Source: an uncultured Deefgea sp. (GTDB lineage Bacteria > Pseudomonadota > Gammaproteobacteria > Burkholderiales > Chitinibacteraceae). From it: a DNA stretch of 58,105 nucleotides. Where the stretch lies: contig NZ_CAMTIA010000017.1 of assembly GCF_947072475.1 (NCBI RefSeq), positions 1 to 58,105 on the forward strand, in the 5' to 3' direction. This document shows, in pieces, positions 27,903 through 37,186 of the stretch. The translations under genes and the position numbers were made by a program. Positions within the stretch are counted from its first letter, which is position 1. Every line of letters starts with the position of its first letter. Below the pieces are notes generated by a model. The model made no database searches. It saw only the letters and a list, made by a program, of their open reading frames with translations, and was not told where the DNA came from.

Positions 27903-29903
27903 ATGGCAGCAACGCGTACTGATTTAGCAAATGCAATTCGTGCACTGGCGATGGATGCTGTGCAAAAAGCCAATTCAGGCCACCCTGGTGCGCCGATGGG
28001 CATGGCCGAAATTGGTTTGGCTTTGTGGGGCGGCAAAATGCGCTTTAACCCACAAAACACCGCTTGGGCTAACCGTGACCGTTTCGTATTGTCAAACGGC
28101 CACGGCTCGATGCTGCAATATGCGCTATTGCACCTCACAGGCTTTGACGTATCCATTGAAGACATCAAAAACTTCCGTCAATTTCATTCAAAAACCCCAG
28201 GTCACCCAGAAGTGCATTACACCCCCGGTGTAGAAACCACCACGGGTCCATTGGGTCAAGGCATTACCAATGCCGTGGGCTTTGCCTTGGCAGAAAAACT
28301 CCTTGCTGCGCAATTTAATAAGCCAGGTCTAGACATCGTTGACCACCACACTTATGTATTCATGGGTGACGGCTGCTTGATGGAAGGTATTTCGCACGAA
28401 GCTTGCTCACTCGCCGGTACTTTGGGCTTGGGCAAATTGGTGGCATTCTGGGACGACAACGGTATTTCGATCGACGGCCATGTTGAAGGCTGGTTTACTG
28501 ACGACACGCCAAAACGTTTTGAATCATACGGTTGGCACGTGATTGCTGGCGTTGACGGCCATGATGTGGATGCACTCAATGCCGCCATTGATGCCGCCAA
28601 AGCAGAAACCAGCAAGCCAACATTGATCTGCTGCAAAACCATCATCGGTAAAGGTTCGCCAAACAAAGCCGCGAGCCATGATTGCCACGGCGCACCATTG
28701 GGTGACGCTGAAATCGCCGCAACGCGCGAAGCCATTGGCTGGCCGTATGCCCCGTTTGAAATTCCAGCGGATGTGTATGCCGGTTGGGATCGTAAAGCGG
28801 CTGGTGCTGTATTTGAAGCTGAGTGGAATACTTTGTTTGCCAAGTATGCCGCACAATTTCCGACTGAAGCCGCTGAATTTACTCGCCGTATGAAAGGCGA
28901 TTTGCCTGCCAATTGGAATGCTGTCGTTGCGGCTGCCGTGAGCGACGCGAACAGCAAAGCGGAAACCATTGCAACGCGTAAAGCCAGCCAAAATGCCTTG
29001 TCGGCATTGTGTCCACAGCTACCAGAAATGCTTGGTGGCTCGGCCGATTTGACGGGTTCAAACTTGACCAACTGGAAGGGTTCGACCAGCTTGAAAGTTG
29101 AAAACGGTCAGATTTCAGGCAATCACATCAGCTATGGCGTGCGTGAATTTGGGATGAGCGCGATTATGAACGGTATCGTGTTGCACGGTGGTTTCCGTCC
29201 ATTTGGTGGCACGTTCTTGATGTTCTGCGAATACGCGTTGAATGCATTGCGTATGGCGGCGTTGATGAAAACCAATAACATCTTCGTTTACACGCATGAT
29301 TCGATTGGTCTGGGTGAAGATGGTCCTACGCATCAACCGATTGAACAATTGCAAACCTTGCGTTGCATCCCGAATATGAATACTTGGCGTCCATGCGATA
29401 CCGTTGAATCGGTGGTGGCTTGGGCTGCGGCGATTGGCGAGCGCACTACACCGTCATCATTGGTGTTCACGCGGCAAAACTTGCAATTCCAAGCGCGTAC
29501 TGAGCAACAGTTGGCGGATATTGCCAAAGGCGGCTATGTGCTGGTTGATGCGGCTAACCCACAGTTGCTGATTTTGGCGACGGGTTCGGAAGTGGATCTA
29601 GCGGTGAAAGCCGCAGCGCAATTGCAAGCTGAAGGCGTTGCGGTTCGTGTGGTGTCATTGCCATCGACCAATGTGTTTGATAAGCAAGATGCAGCGTACA
29701 AAGCCTCAGTCTTGCCAGCCGGTGTACCACGCTTGGCGGTCGAAGCGGCAACGAGCGACTTCTGGCGCAAATATGTCGGCCTTGAAGGCGATGTGATTGG
29801 CATGGATACGTTTGGTGAGTCTGCACCGGCGAATCTATTGTTTAAGCACTTTGGCTTCTCAGTTGAAAACGTAGTGGCTCGTGCTAAAGCATTGCTGAAA
29901 TAA
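27903..29903 (+). CDS. tkt: Transketolase
   Basis: Thiamine-diphosphate enzyme of the non-oxidative pentose phosphate pathway. The 666-residue protein shows [25 protein letters not shown], the thiamine motif [13 protein letters not shown] with a distal Asn, and [19 protein letters not shown] chose the ATG at 27903, 7 nt after GAGGA; a GTG directly before it is also possible. Codon usage is strongly biased toward C-ending codons compared with neighbours, as expected for a highly expressed gene. It is monocistronic, with a terminator after it. Confidence 0.97.
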   Translation: MAATRTDLANAIRALAMDAVQKANSGHPGAPMGMAEIGLALWGGKMRFNPQNTAWANRDRFVLSNGHGSMLQYALLHLTGFDVSIEDIKNFRQFHSKTPGHPEVHYTPGVETTTGPLGQGITNAVGFALAEKLLAAQFNKPGLDIVDHHTYVFMGDGCLMEGISHEACSLAGTLGLGKLVAFWDDNGISIDGHVEGWFTDDTPKRFESYGWHVIAGVDGHDVDALNAAIDAAKAETSKPTLICCKTIIGKGSPNKAASHDCHGAPLGDAEIAATREAIGWPYAPFEIPADVYAGWDRKAAGAVFEAEWNTLFAKYAAQFPTEAAEFTRRMKGDLPANWNAVVAAAVSDANSKAETIATRKASQNALSALCPQLPEMLGGSADLTGSNLTNWKGSTSLKVENGQISGNHISYGVREFGMSAIMNGIVLHGGFRPFGGTFLMFCEYALNALRMAALMKTNNIFVYTHDSIGLGEDGPTHQPIEQLQTLRCIPNMNTWRPCDTVESVVAWAAAIGERTTPSSLVFTRQNLQFQARTEQQLADIAKGGYVLVDAANPQLLILATGSEVDLAVKAAAQLQAEGVAVRVVSLPSTNVFDKQDAAYKASVLPAGVPRLAVEAATSDFWRKYVGLEGDVIGMDTFGESAPANLLFKHFGFSVENVVARAKALLK

Positions 29904-29925
29904 GCTAGTCAGTGCTTGTAATGAT

Positions 29926-29949
29926 AAAGCGCCTTCGGGCGCTTTTTTA
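29926..29949 (+). terminator. Intrinsic terminator after tkt
   Basis: AAAGCGCC-TTCG-GGCGCTTT followed by further T residues: a tetraloop hairpin of classic form, 22 nt after the tkt stop. Confidence 0.95.
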
Positions 29950-30000
29950 TTGTGGGTTGTTTAAGTATGATGCGGGGGTATTTGCTTGTAGGTTTTATAT

Positions 30001-30052
30001 TTAAATGGCCACATGAATATACCTAATATAGGTATATTACGTGACCATTTAA
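30001..30052. repeat. 52-bp near-perfect palindrome between tkt and pcuC
   Basis: The outer arms TTAAATGG(c)CAC and GTG(a)CCATTTAA pair almost fully, and the core AATATACCT-AATAT-AGGTATATT is symmetrical, with two mismatches and one unpaired base overall. There is no T run, so it is not a terminator. The 298-bp gap around it (29950-30247) has no gene; the palindrome is its only structure I can identify. Confidence 0.7.
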
Positions 30053-30247
30053 GTTATTGCTGGGTTTATTGCCTCGCATCAGCAAACGGTGTAGCTCGTT
30101 TTAAAGTCGATATCTTGATTTTTGCTGTCGTTTAAGTTGAGTTCAAGTCCGTTTTCATGGCCTAAACAGGCTGCCGATGAGTCCGGACTTCACCAGCGCA
30201 ATCGACCGGTGTTCGCTCAATTGCGTCATGAATGAAGCGGTATTGCG

Positions 30248-30697
30248 TTAATGTGCAGTCGCAGTCGGCATGTGGGCGATATTTTTAACGTCAATGGTCA
30301 CGTTGATGACGCCGGCTTTGGCAAAGTGCAGCGTGAGAGACCGTTTTTCACCGGCAACGAGGTCTTTTTTAAGTCCAATCAGCATAATGTGGTAGCCGCC
30401 CGGCGCCAGTGTCAGCGGTTGATTGCTGGCAATAGGGAGCCCAGCCGTCATTTGACGCATTTTCATCACGCCGTCGCTCATTTTCATTTCATGAATCTCA
30501 GTTTTGCGCGCAAGGTCTGAACTCGCTGATAGCAGTTGATCCGCCGTTTTGCTATTGATGGTCATAAAAACACCGGCATTGGCCGCTTGAGGCGGCGTGG
30601 CTCGCGCCCACGCTTGATCAATTGACAGGCTCTCTTGCGCGAAGGATAGGCTTGCGCTGACAGTCAGTACCGCGAATAGGGTGAGTTTTTTTAGCAT
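30248..30697 (-). CDS. pcuC: Periplasmic copper chaperone PCu(A)C
   Basis: Delivers copper to the Cu-A centre of cytochrome oxidase in related proteins. The 149-residue precursor has a signal peptide (LTLFAVLTVSASLSFAQE) and the family's copper ligands in HEMKMSDGVMKMRQM and GGYHIMLIGL. I chose the ATG at 30697 with a GGAA site. No oxidase or SCO gene is next to it. Confidence 0.92.
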   Translation of the reverse strand: MLKKLTLFAVLTVSASLSFAQESLSIDQAWARATPPQAANAGVFMTINSKTADQLLSASSDLARKTEIHEMKMSDGVMKMRQMTAGLPIASNQPLTLAPGGYHIMLIGLKKDLVAGEKRSLTLHFAKAGVINVTIDVKNIAHMPTATAH

Positions 30698-30842
30698 AAT
30701 GAATTCCGAAACTAGGCGACTTAAAAAGACCGCCAACCGTTATGGTGTAAGCGCTTAGCGATGGTTGGCGAGTAAGCCGTCAGTATAACGGGATGGCGAA
30801 TCAGTTTAAAAGTGGGCTGTGTGTCAGTTGATGACGGGGTGA

Positions 30843-31796
30843 TTAAGATTGGCTATCACGAAGCTGGTTTCTGCCATGTTGTTTAGCAAAATACAGCGCT
30901 AGATCGGCCTCTTGAATTAAAACACTCGCTTCGGTGTCTCGATTGGGGGTGGTTGAGGCGCAGCCAATGCTCACGGTGGCGATGTGGTGGGGTGAGTCTG
31001 GGTGTGGCCGCTCGAGTTCACGAACCGCCTCGAGTAATTGTTCGGCAATCGTAATGCAACCGGCCATCGGCGTGGCGGGGAGTAAGACGATGAACTCTTC
31101 GCCACCGTAGCGAGCAATAATATCTGTTGGGCGACGTAATGCTGCTTGCAGCGCTTTGGCAATGTCTTGTAAGCAGGTGTCGCCTTGTTGATGGCCCAGA
31201 TGATCGTTGTAACGTTTGAAAAAATCAATGTCGATCATCAACACGCTGAGCGGATGTTTTTGCCGCACCGCCCGACGCCATTCTTCGGCCAGTTTTTCTT
31301 CATAATAACGACGATTGGGAATGCCGGTTAAGCCGTCTTGATAGGCAAAACGATGCAACTCTGCGGCACGTTCTTGCAAAATTTGTTCCCGAATGACCGA
31401 TGCAGTCACGTCTTGAATTTGAATTAAGCAAAATTGCTCATCATTAAATTGCCGAAGTGGGGTGATTTGAATTTGCTGCTGCATACGTAGTGGTACTTCA
31501 TCGTTATTATGTAAACGAAATAAATTAAATGGGGCTCGATTTAAGCATTGCGATAAAAATGAAGATTGATCTTTCTCTATGGCCAGTTTGACGGCTTGTT
31601 CCACGCGGGTGTTTTTTAACTCTGGAAATGCAACGCTTAATGGTAAACCGATTAAATCATCAGAGTGACGGCTAGATGCTTTAACGAGCCAACGATTCCA
31701 CAGTGCGATTTCTCCTTTGCTATTTAAAATAAGAACGCCCAGCTCAAGCGCATCAAAGGTACTAAATAATAATAAAGGCGCATGGTTACTCATCAT
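30843..31796 (-). CDS. PAS-GGDEF diguanylate cyclase
   Basis: A 317-residue soluble protein with a PAS domain (about 10-140, including VLILNSKGEIALWNRWLV) and a GGDEF domain. The active site reads ARYGGEEFIVLLP, a functional variant, and RPTD sits five residues before it, matching the RxxD product-inhibition site. It should make cyclic di-GMP and be feedback inhibited. It follows the CheC-like gene by 5 nt, making it the last gene of a CheY-CheC-cyclase cluster. Confidence 0.92.
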   Translation of the reverse strand: MMSNHAPLLLFSTFDALELGVLILNSKGEIALWNRWLVKASSRHSDDLIGLPLSVAFPELKNTRVEQAVKLAIEKDQSSFLSQCLNRAPFNLFRLHNNDEVPLRMQQQIQITPLRQFNDEQFCLIQIQDVTASVIREQILQERAAELHRFAYQDGLTGIPNRRYYEEKLAEEWRRAVRQKHPLSVLMIDIDFFKRYNDHLGHQQGDTCLQDIAKALQAALRRPTDIIARYGGEEFIVLLPATPMAGCITIAEQLLEAVRELERPHPDSPHHIATVSIGCASTTPNRDTEASVLIQEADLALYFAKQHGRNQLRDSQS

Positions 31797-31801
31797 TTAG
31801 C

Positions 31802-32413
31802 TTAGCTTTGCACCATTAGGGTACCTAAAAATCGATCAATTGCCTCATTGAGTAATTCCAGGGAGTTGGCATTCATAATAAAAATGACATGACCATGTAA
31901 TTCACGAGACGACAATGAAAATTGAATTTGTAGCACCATGACCACATGATTGGCATCGCACTCTTTAAGTACAGAGATACCTGAACCGATGTGTAGCACG
32001 GGTAAACCACATTGAAAAGGTTGCTTAAAAATATCGGCTAAAGAGCCTAAGCAAGAATTGAGAATAATATTGCCAATTTCGGAAAGGGCGTCTTGTTCTA
32101 ATTCAGTCAATTGCTCGATCGGTAAACTATTTCCCATCATTAAACGGACTAAATCTAAGCTTCGTGCTTCGGGGAAAATCAGTAGGGCGTTACCATGAAA
32201 GCTGCCGTCAAAGCTTTGCCTGATGCTACAAACGCGTTGGCTCGATTGCTCTAAATAAGCCGCCGCCTCTTCAACACTGTAAAATTCCACCATGGGCACT
32301 GAGAGTAAAATCTCTTCATTAATGATTTGGCTCATGCTGGCAGCAGCTTGGCCGACACTAATATTGAATATTTCGCAAAGTGCATCGCGTTGTAACGCGC
32401 TAAGTTCTAGCAT
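31802..32413 (-). CDS. CheC/CheX-family phosphatase-like protein
   Basis: A 203-residue protein with two copies of the CheC helix pattern: ALCEIFNISVGQAAA near the start and ALSEIGNIILNSCLG near residue 110. The second has the ExxN...N residues that dephosphorylate CheY in CheC; the first has Gly at the last position. I chose the ATG at 32413, 7 nt after AGGGG; a TTG 6 nt upstream is the alternative. It overlaps or abuts the stop of the receiver-domain gene, its obvious substrate. Confidence 0.82.
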   Translation of the reverse strand: MLELSALQRDALCEIFNISVGQAAASMSQIINEEILLSVPMVEFYSVEEAAAYLEQSSQRVCSIRQSFDGSFHGNALLIFPEARSLDLVRLMMGNSLPIEQLTELEQDALSEIGNIILNSCLGSLADIFKQPFQCGLPVLHIGSGISVLKECDANHVVMVLQIQFSLSSRELHGHVIFIMNANSLELLNEAIDRFLGTLMVQS

Positions 32414-32415
32414 GC

Positions 32416-32778
32416 TCAAGCCCCTGCGATCGTGAAAACTTTAAGCAGCGTATCTGCAACAATCGGCTTAGGAATAAAATGTAAGCCGGCGTTGAGTGCG
32501 CGTTCTTGTGTGCTGTTTTGGACATTGGCCGTCAATAAAGCAATAAAACAATCCGGTTGCAGCGCTTTGATGGTGGTGCCCGCTTCAATGCCATCGATGC
32601 CAGGCATGTTAAGATCCATAGAAATCAGATCTATTTTTTGGTTTTTCGCCATTTCAATGGCATCTAAGCCCGAAGCCGCTTCGAGATAAACCCAGTCTGG
32701 GCGTTGCTCGATGGCAAAAGCACGTATCATCATTCGCGATACACGACTGTCATCAACAATAAGCATGGTATAGGGCAT
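32416..32778 (-). CDS. Single-domain CheY-like response regulator
   Basis: A 120-residue stand-alone receiver: MLIVDDSRVSRMMIR, phospho-acceptor Asp in LISMDLNMPGIDG, Thr in LLTANVQ and Lys in FIPKPI. With no output domain, it should act by protein contact. No sensor kinase gene is next to it. It heads the cluster with the CheC-like phosphatase and diguanylate cyclase. Confidence 0.92.
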   Translation of the reverse strand: MPYTMLIVDDSRVSRMMIRAFAIEQRPDWVYLEAASGLDAIEMAKNQKIDLISMDLNMPGIDGIEAGTTIKALQPDCFIALLTANVQNSTQERALNAGLHFIPKPIVADTLLKVFTIAGA

Positions 32779-32871
32779 GTGTTTGTTCCAGCAAGTAGTC
32801 AGTTCAGTGTAGGTATTTGCTGTGAAATTGCAATGTATGATGTTTTAAATTGGAGTTGTAGAAATTACAAG

Positions 32872-33519
32872 ATGATCTGGCGAACTGCTTTTTTTGGCTC
32901 TTTACTACTGCATGCCTTGGTGATTTTTGCTTGGCAGGGGCGTTTTGAGCCTGAGGTCGGCGCATCGAATCAGCCGCTGTTCGTGGTGTTGCAAGCGCCT
33001 GCGGCATTGCATCCTGCGCTGACAAAACATCGTGCGCCAAAGCATTCAAGTGCATCGGATTTGCCGCTACCTAGCAAGCCTGAACAACCGCGTGAACCGC
33101 CGCCACGTAGAGACGTCGCTGCGCCGCTGGCCGTGCCAGTAAATTCAGCCGTAAGCCAAACGGCACTTCAGTCACCGCATGCCGCTGAGGTTGATTCGGC
33201 GCTTTCATCGCCAGCGGTGAGCGCGGCGACAACGGATTTTGCGGTGCAATATCGTGCGGCGTATTTAAATAATCCAGAACCTGAAATGCCACGCTTGTCA
33301 CGCATCAAAATGGAAAGCGGTAAAGTTCAATTGCAAGTGAGAGTCAGCGCCGCAGGTGAGCCAATGGATGTGAAAGTATTGACGAGCAGTCATTACCCGC
33401 GCTTAGATGCTGCCGCATTGAATACCGTGAAGACGCAATGGCGATTTATACCTGCGCAAAAAAACGGCGTGGCGATTGAGGCTAATGTCGTTTTTGCAAT
33501 TGAATTTAATTTGAAATAA
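32872..33519 (+). CDS. TonB-family energy transducer
   Basis: A 215-residue protein with one N-terminal membrane helix (AFFGSLLLHALVIFAW), a proline-rich periplasmic spacer (about 45-110) and a C-terminal TonB domain (GKVQLQVRVSAAGEPMDVKV, then AALNTVKTQWRFIPA). I chose the ATG at 32872, since the helix must be close to the N-terminus; the long upstream extension crosses the divergent receiver gene. No exbB or exbD is adjacent, so it must use a motor encoded elsewhere. Confidence 0.87.
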   Translation: MIWRTAFFGSLLLHALVIFAWQGRFEPEVGASNQPLFVVLQAPAALHPALTKHRAPKHSSASDLPLPSKPEQPREPPPRRDVAAPLAVPVNSAVSQTALQSPHAAEVDSALSSPAVSAATTDFAVQYRAAYLNNPEPEMPRLSRIKMESGKVQLQVRVSAAGEPMDVKVLTSSHYPRLDAAALNTVKTQWRFIPAQKNGVAIEANVVFAIEFNLK

Positions 33520-33541
33520 AGCAAGGTGATAGTTTAACGCG

Positions 33542-33943
33542 ATGAAAATACCAGAAATTCCCAGCAATGAGATTGAGCTTAGTGCGATTCGTGCCCAAGG
33601 ATCGGGTGGACAAAATGTCAATAAAGTCTCCAGTGCCGTGCATTTACGTTTTTCAATTCCCAATTCTTCATTACCCGCCGAATTGAAAAGCCGGCTATTG
33701 GCACTGAATGATCAAAGAATTAATAAAGACGGCGTGGTGGTGATTAAGGCGCAAACTTCGCGCAGCCAAGAGGCGAACCGAGCTGAGGCGATGCTGCGCT
33801 TAATGGCGCTGATTGAAAGTGTGGCGGTATTGGCCAAGCCGCGTCGAGCAACCAAGCCTAGCTATGGCGCAAAACAACGTCGTTTAGATGGCAAACAACT
33901 GCGAGGCTCGGTAAAGGCGCAGCGAGGCAAGGTCACGTTTTAA
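33542..33943 (+). CDS. arfB: Alternative ribosome-rescue factor ArfB
   Basis: Hydrolyses peptidyl-tRNA on stalled ribosomes. The 133-residue protein has the catalytic GGQ in RAQGSGGQNVNKVSSAVHLR and the basic C-terminal tail (KPSYGAKQRRLDGKQLRGS) that enters the empty mRNA channel. Length matches ArfB rather than release factor 1 or 2. It starts 22 nt after the tonB stop. Confidence 0.95.
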   Translation: MKIPEIPSNEIELSAIRAQGSGGQNVNKVSSAVHLRFSIPNSSLPAELKSRLLALNDQRINKDGVVVIKAQTSRSQEANRAEAMLRLMALIESVAVLAKPRRATKPSYGAKQRRLDGKQLRGSVKAQRGKVTF

Positions 33944-34044
33944 GCTGGATTGATGGTGTGTCGTGTCGTTTGTAGCTTGTTTTTGACTCAAGCGTGCACG
34001 AGTGATTCCGACTAAAAATATCAATCAATACGCTTTGCATGACA

Positions 34045-34081
34045 TAAAAAAACCGACGGCCATGTTGTGCGGCGTCGGTTT
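34045..34081 (-). terminator. Intrinsic terminator after the 34108-34605 gene
   Basis: AAACCGACG (34050-34058) and CGTCGGTTT (34073-34081) form a 9-bp stem, and the minus-strand product continues into a run of T residues then ATG. It lies in the convergent gap with arfB. Confidence 0.85.
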
Positions 34082-34107
34082 GGACTGCGTTGTCGTCGAT
34101 GAACGGC

Positions 34108-34605
34108 TTAATTGGTTTTAAAACGGTTTTCGTAGGCGATGCTGGCTTGGATATTAAGCGCTTGGCACAGTTTGAAAAAAGCCGTGAGATGATGCGTTCG
34201 AACGAGGAGCATTTGCATTTGCTCACGCTGACTAAAGTCGATCAAGGTGAAGTTAGGGTTGAGTTCATCTTGGATGGCTTTAAGCGCCGACGTCTCGCTC
34301 AGTTCTGCCAAAGCGCTGGCTTGGAGTTCAAGCTCGCCCTCACCAAAAGCTTCGCTGATGTGCTGATAGAGAGCGGGTATGGATTGGGCATTAAAAATCA
34401 AGCCGTCAGCCAATTGCTCCAGTAGCACCACTTCCCACAGTGGCACGGCCATTTCGCTCGGATAAAAGTCGGCGGCATGGCGAGCACGATAGGCGATTGG
34501 ATCTTGTTGTGCGGCAATGACTTCGGCGCTCATCGCGAGAATGTCGTCGTGATCTAAGCCGCCATCGGCGATTAATTCGAAAAGTTCAATGATTTGCGTT
34601 TGCAT
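34108..34605 (-). CDS. Unrecognised acidic helical protein
   Basis: A 165-residue cytoplasmic protein I do not recognise. It is rich in Glu, Leu and Ala, has no signal peptide or membrane segment, and looks mostly helical. Two cysteine-free thirds are followed by a single Cys in FKLCQALNIQ. It has a GGA ribosome site before the ATG at 34605 and its own terminator, so it is probably a real single-gene unit. Context gives no hint of function. Confidence 0.7.
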   Translation of the reverse strand: MQTQIIELFELIADGGLDHDDILAMSAEVIAAQQDPIAYRARHAADFYPSEMAVPLWEVVLLEQLADGLIFNAQSIPALYQHISEAFGEGELELQASALAELSETSALKAIQDELNPNFTLIDFSQREQMQMLLVRTHHLTAFFKLCQALNIQASIAYENRFKTN

Positions 34606-34697
34606 AGCGTTCCAAAATAGTAAGCCGCCCGATGTGGGCGGCAGACGTGATGCGAGCGTTGAGTAAACTCGACGCTCGAGTTAAGCGAAATTTGACT

Positions 34698-34748
34698 AGG
34701 GTATATGCTTATAAGCTTTGTTTTATATGGCTTAAAGGGCAATACCCT
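34698..34748. repeat. AGGGTAT-ended imperfect inverted repeat
   Basis: AGGGTAT and ATACCCT mark the two ends; the inner arms pair again at AAGC/GCTT. It lies between two minus-strand genes and lacks a T run. It belongs to the GGGTAT-ended set. Confidence 0.5.
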
Positions 34749-34760
34749 TGTTTTTTAGAT

Positions 34761-35156
34761 TTAAAACCAGCGAATGTAAGCGCAAAAACCCGGTTTTGGG
34801 CCAATGGTCGGGTGATTACGACAGGTATTTGGACGCTTGTCGTAAATGGTACATAAACGCGTTTCTTCATCTAAATAAATACAGTCACGGGTGCCGCGTC
34901 GAGCGAGGGTGTAAATTTCGTGTTTGAAATTAAAATGCTCGATAATTCGGGCTTTCATTAAGCGTTTGGCGATGTTTTTCGCCGGCTCGTCTTTATCGAA
35001 CTCATCGACCACACCCATCCGGATTAAATCACCGATTTTGACTTCGACCGGCATGGTGCAACAGCCCGAATAGCAATCGTCGCATTTGCCTTTGGTGAAT
35101 TTCACCCATGTATCAGGATCGTGGAGTTCGGTACGGTTGAGGATTTGGCGGGTCAT
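34761..35156 (-). CDS. YkgJ-family cysteine cluster protein
   Basis: A 131-residue protein with a cysteine-rich metal-binding pattern: CDDCYSGCC near the start, then CIYLDEETRLCTIYDKRP and CRNHP with a final Cys. The family is predicted to bind zinc or an iron-sulphur cluster; function is unknown. I chose the ATG at 35156 (MTRQILNRTEL), dropping eleven atypical residues. Confidence 0.85.
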   Translation of the reverse strand: MTRQILNRTELHDPDTWVKFTKGKCDDCYSGCCTMPVEVKIGDLIRMGVVDEFDKDEPAKNIAKRLMKARIIEHFNFKHEIYTLARRGTRDCIYLDEETRLCTIYDKRPNTCRNHPTIGPKPGFCAYIRWF

Positions 35157-35304
35157 GATGCATTCAAAATCAAGAAAGGTGGGCAGCATACCACAGTCTG
35201 ACGCTCGCTAAGTAGTTGTTCTGGTACAAAAAATATTACCTTAGGGGCTATTGATGCATGGGTTCTTGCTGCGTGGGTGCAAAATTGAGTTGAATTGGCT
35301 TTGA

Positions 35305-35883
35305 TTAAAATAATTCAATGCCATTGTCATCGTTTGGGCGGGGTGTTGGGTCAAAGTTAATGCTGATATTGCCAGCCTTAATGAGGGCGGTATGAATCGG
35401 GTCGCCGTGTAATATGGCATCAAATAAAACTTTTTCTTGTTCCATGGTGTATTGCGAGCGAATTTTTCTTTGTAAATCAAGCCATGCTTGGGCTTGATGC
35501 GGTAAAGCATGGTCAGCCACCAGTACCGCTAGCTCGCTGATGGTGCTGCAAACATGTTCAAGTCGCTGCGATAAGCGATCATAAAATTGAAAAGCGATGA
35601 TCGATTGCATGTTTTGTTCGGTGATGTCGGCGATTTTGTTTTCTAAATCGAGCTTTGTAGGCAGCGTGGGTAAAATCTGTGTCAGCTGTGTATTGAGTGC
35701 TTCAATGTGTTGGCAAGTCAGGGCAAATGAATTGGCCAAAGCGGTAAATGAGGCGCTACCTTCTTCCATCGCATGGCGAACTTGAGCGACGGCGATGCCC
35801 ATCATTAAAATGGTTTCGCGTATTTGATCCCAATCTAAATCTGGATTGTGTGCTGCCGAGCCGCCGAAAGGGAGTTCCACCAT
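35305..35883 (-). CDS. Helical protein of unknown function, CheZ-like in one segment
   Basis: A 192-residue soluble, mainly helical protein. I do not recognise the family with confidence. A central helix pair (IIAFQFYDRLSQRLEHV, followed by ISELAVLVADHA) recalls the QDLTGQ-type helix of CheZ phosphatases in layout, not in exact residues. The C-terminal tail is Asp-rich (PRPNDDNGIELF), also seen in CheZ where the tail binds CheY. The ATG at 35883 has a distant GGA site. It is isolated from chemotaxis genes, 3 kb from the CheY-CheC cluster. Confidence 0.65.
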   Translation of the reverse strand: MVELPFGGSAAHNPDLDWDQIRETILMMGIAVAQVRHAMEEGSASFTALANSFALTCQHIEALNTQLTQILPTLPTKLDLENKIADITEQNMQSIIAFQFYDRLSQRLEHVCSTISELAVLVADHALPHQAQAWLDLQRKIRSQYTMEQEKVLFDAILHGDPIHTALIKAGNISINFDPTPRPNDDNGIELF

Positions 35884-35971
35884 GGTTCAATCGTCCAAAT
35901 AAAGGAATCATCCTTTATAGGTTGAAAGATTGAGTTCAGCTTGGGTTTATGTCTGGCCTGACTATAAACGC

Positions 35972-37186
35972 TTAATCGATGGTGCGAATCACTTTGAGTT
36001 GCCAGATCAGTAGCAGCATTACCAGTGCCATCGTTAAGCCAAAAATAGGCATAATCCAAGTGATGCTCAGTTGTGCCGCCAGCATGGCGGTGACCATCGC
36101 GTAAGAGACCGGAGACAGGCCCATAGACACCATATTATTCAGACTCATCACGCGGCCCAATTTATCGCGATCGGCGGACTGCTGAATCAATGACATCATC
36201 GGCACATTATTGCCTGCAACGCCCATCCCAATCAAAAATTGAATGCCCACGGCGGCCCAAATCCAAGGCGTATGCGGTAGTAAGGACAGCAATACGCCTT
36301 CGAGCGCAATAATGACGGTAATCATCAGTAGGCGTTTTTTATTGGGCGGGTAAAGCGTTAATAAAATACCGCCTAACACCATGCCAGCAGCAAAAGCGCT
36401 TTGTAAGAATGACAAGGTACTGGCTTCGCCATGCAAATAATCCGCCACGATAATTGGAATGCCTAAGGCCAGTGGCCCCATAAACAGCAGGTTGGCGGTG
36501 ATGTAAATCAGCATCAGTGCGCGTAAAACCGGGGTTTGGATGGCGTAAGTTACGCCTTCTTTGAGCTCGGTGAGCATCGAGCTGGCTTGGCGAATCACTT
36601 GGCTCTGCGGCTCTTGAATCCCCGCTATGCATAAAGTCGCAATAAATAACATGCCGCCGGTGAGACTGAAAATCGCCTCGTAACTCATGAATGCGAGCAT
36701 TGCGCCACCGAGTACCGGCCCAAAAACCATGCCGACTTGGTTGGTGGTGAGCATAATTGAATTGGCGCGAGTCAGATCGCCATCCGTAACAATGGCCGGG
36801 GTGAGCGTGTCGCGTGCCGGCCAGAAAAAAGCGTCTAAGGCGCCATATAAGAAAGCAAAAGCGGTTAAAGCCCAAATATCTAAACGCTGTAAATACAGTA
36901 GCCCGACTAAACCAAACAGTAAAACCACACGCAAGGCCAAAGAAACCAAAATAATCCGGCTGCGCGACATACGATCAGCCAATACGCCACCGATGGCCAT
37001 CAAAGCGATCCTTGGGATGGAGCCAGCAATCATCACCCAACCTAATTGCTCTTTCGCGCCGAGGGTTTTAACGACGTACCAGGTCTCTGCCATCATGGCG
37101 ATGGCCAGCGCAAAGTTACCAATGATAGAGGCGAGCCATAAAAGGCCAAAATTACGATTTCTAAATAAGCTGGGCTGTATGGGCAT
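35972..37186 (-). CDS. Major facilitator superfamily transporter (EntS-like)
   Basis: A 404-residue inner-membrane protein with about twelve hydrophobic segments. The start FRNRNFGLLWLASIIGNFA and GVLADRMSRSRIILVS are typical of the MFS_3/EntS group of exporters. I chose the ATG at 37186 (MPIQPSLFRNRNF). Substrate is unknown; no siderophore or drug-related genes are close. Confidence 0.88.
   Translation of the reverse strand: MPIQPSLFRNRNFGLLWLASIIGNFALAIAMMAETWYVVKTLGAKEQLGWVMIAGSIPRIALMAIGGVLADRMSRSRIILVSLALRVVLLFGLVGLLYLQRLDIWALTAFAFLYGALDAFFWPARDTLTPAIVTDGDLTRANSIMLTTNQVGMVFGPVLGGAMLAFMSYEAIFSLTGGMLFIATLCIAGIQEPQSQVIRQASSMLTELKEGVTYAIQTPVLRALMLIYITANLLFMGPLALGIPIIVADYLHGEASTLSFLQSAFAAGMVLGGILLTLYPPNKKRLLMITVIIALEGVLLSLLPHTPWIWAAVGIQFLIGMGVAGNNVPMMSLIQQSADRDKLGRVMSLNNMVSMGLSPVSYAMVTAMLAAQLSITWIMPIFGLTMALVMLLLIWQLKVIRTID

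Noticed and set aside
28352-29071. 239-codon minus-strand ORF inside tkt
   Set aside because: Antisense shadow of a strongly biased, highly expressed gene; low-complexity Ala/Ser composition.
34632-34856. 74-codon plus-strand ORF upstream of the YkgJ gene
   Set aside because: It crosses the AGGGTAT repeat and runs antisense into the YkgJ coding region.
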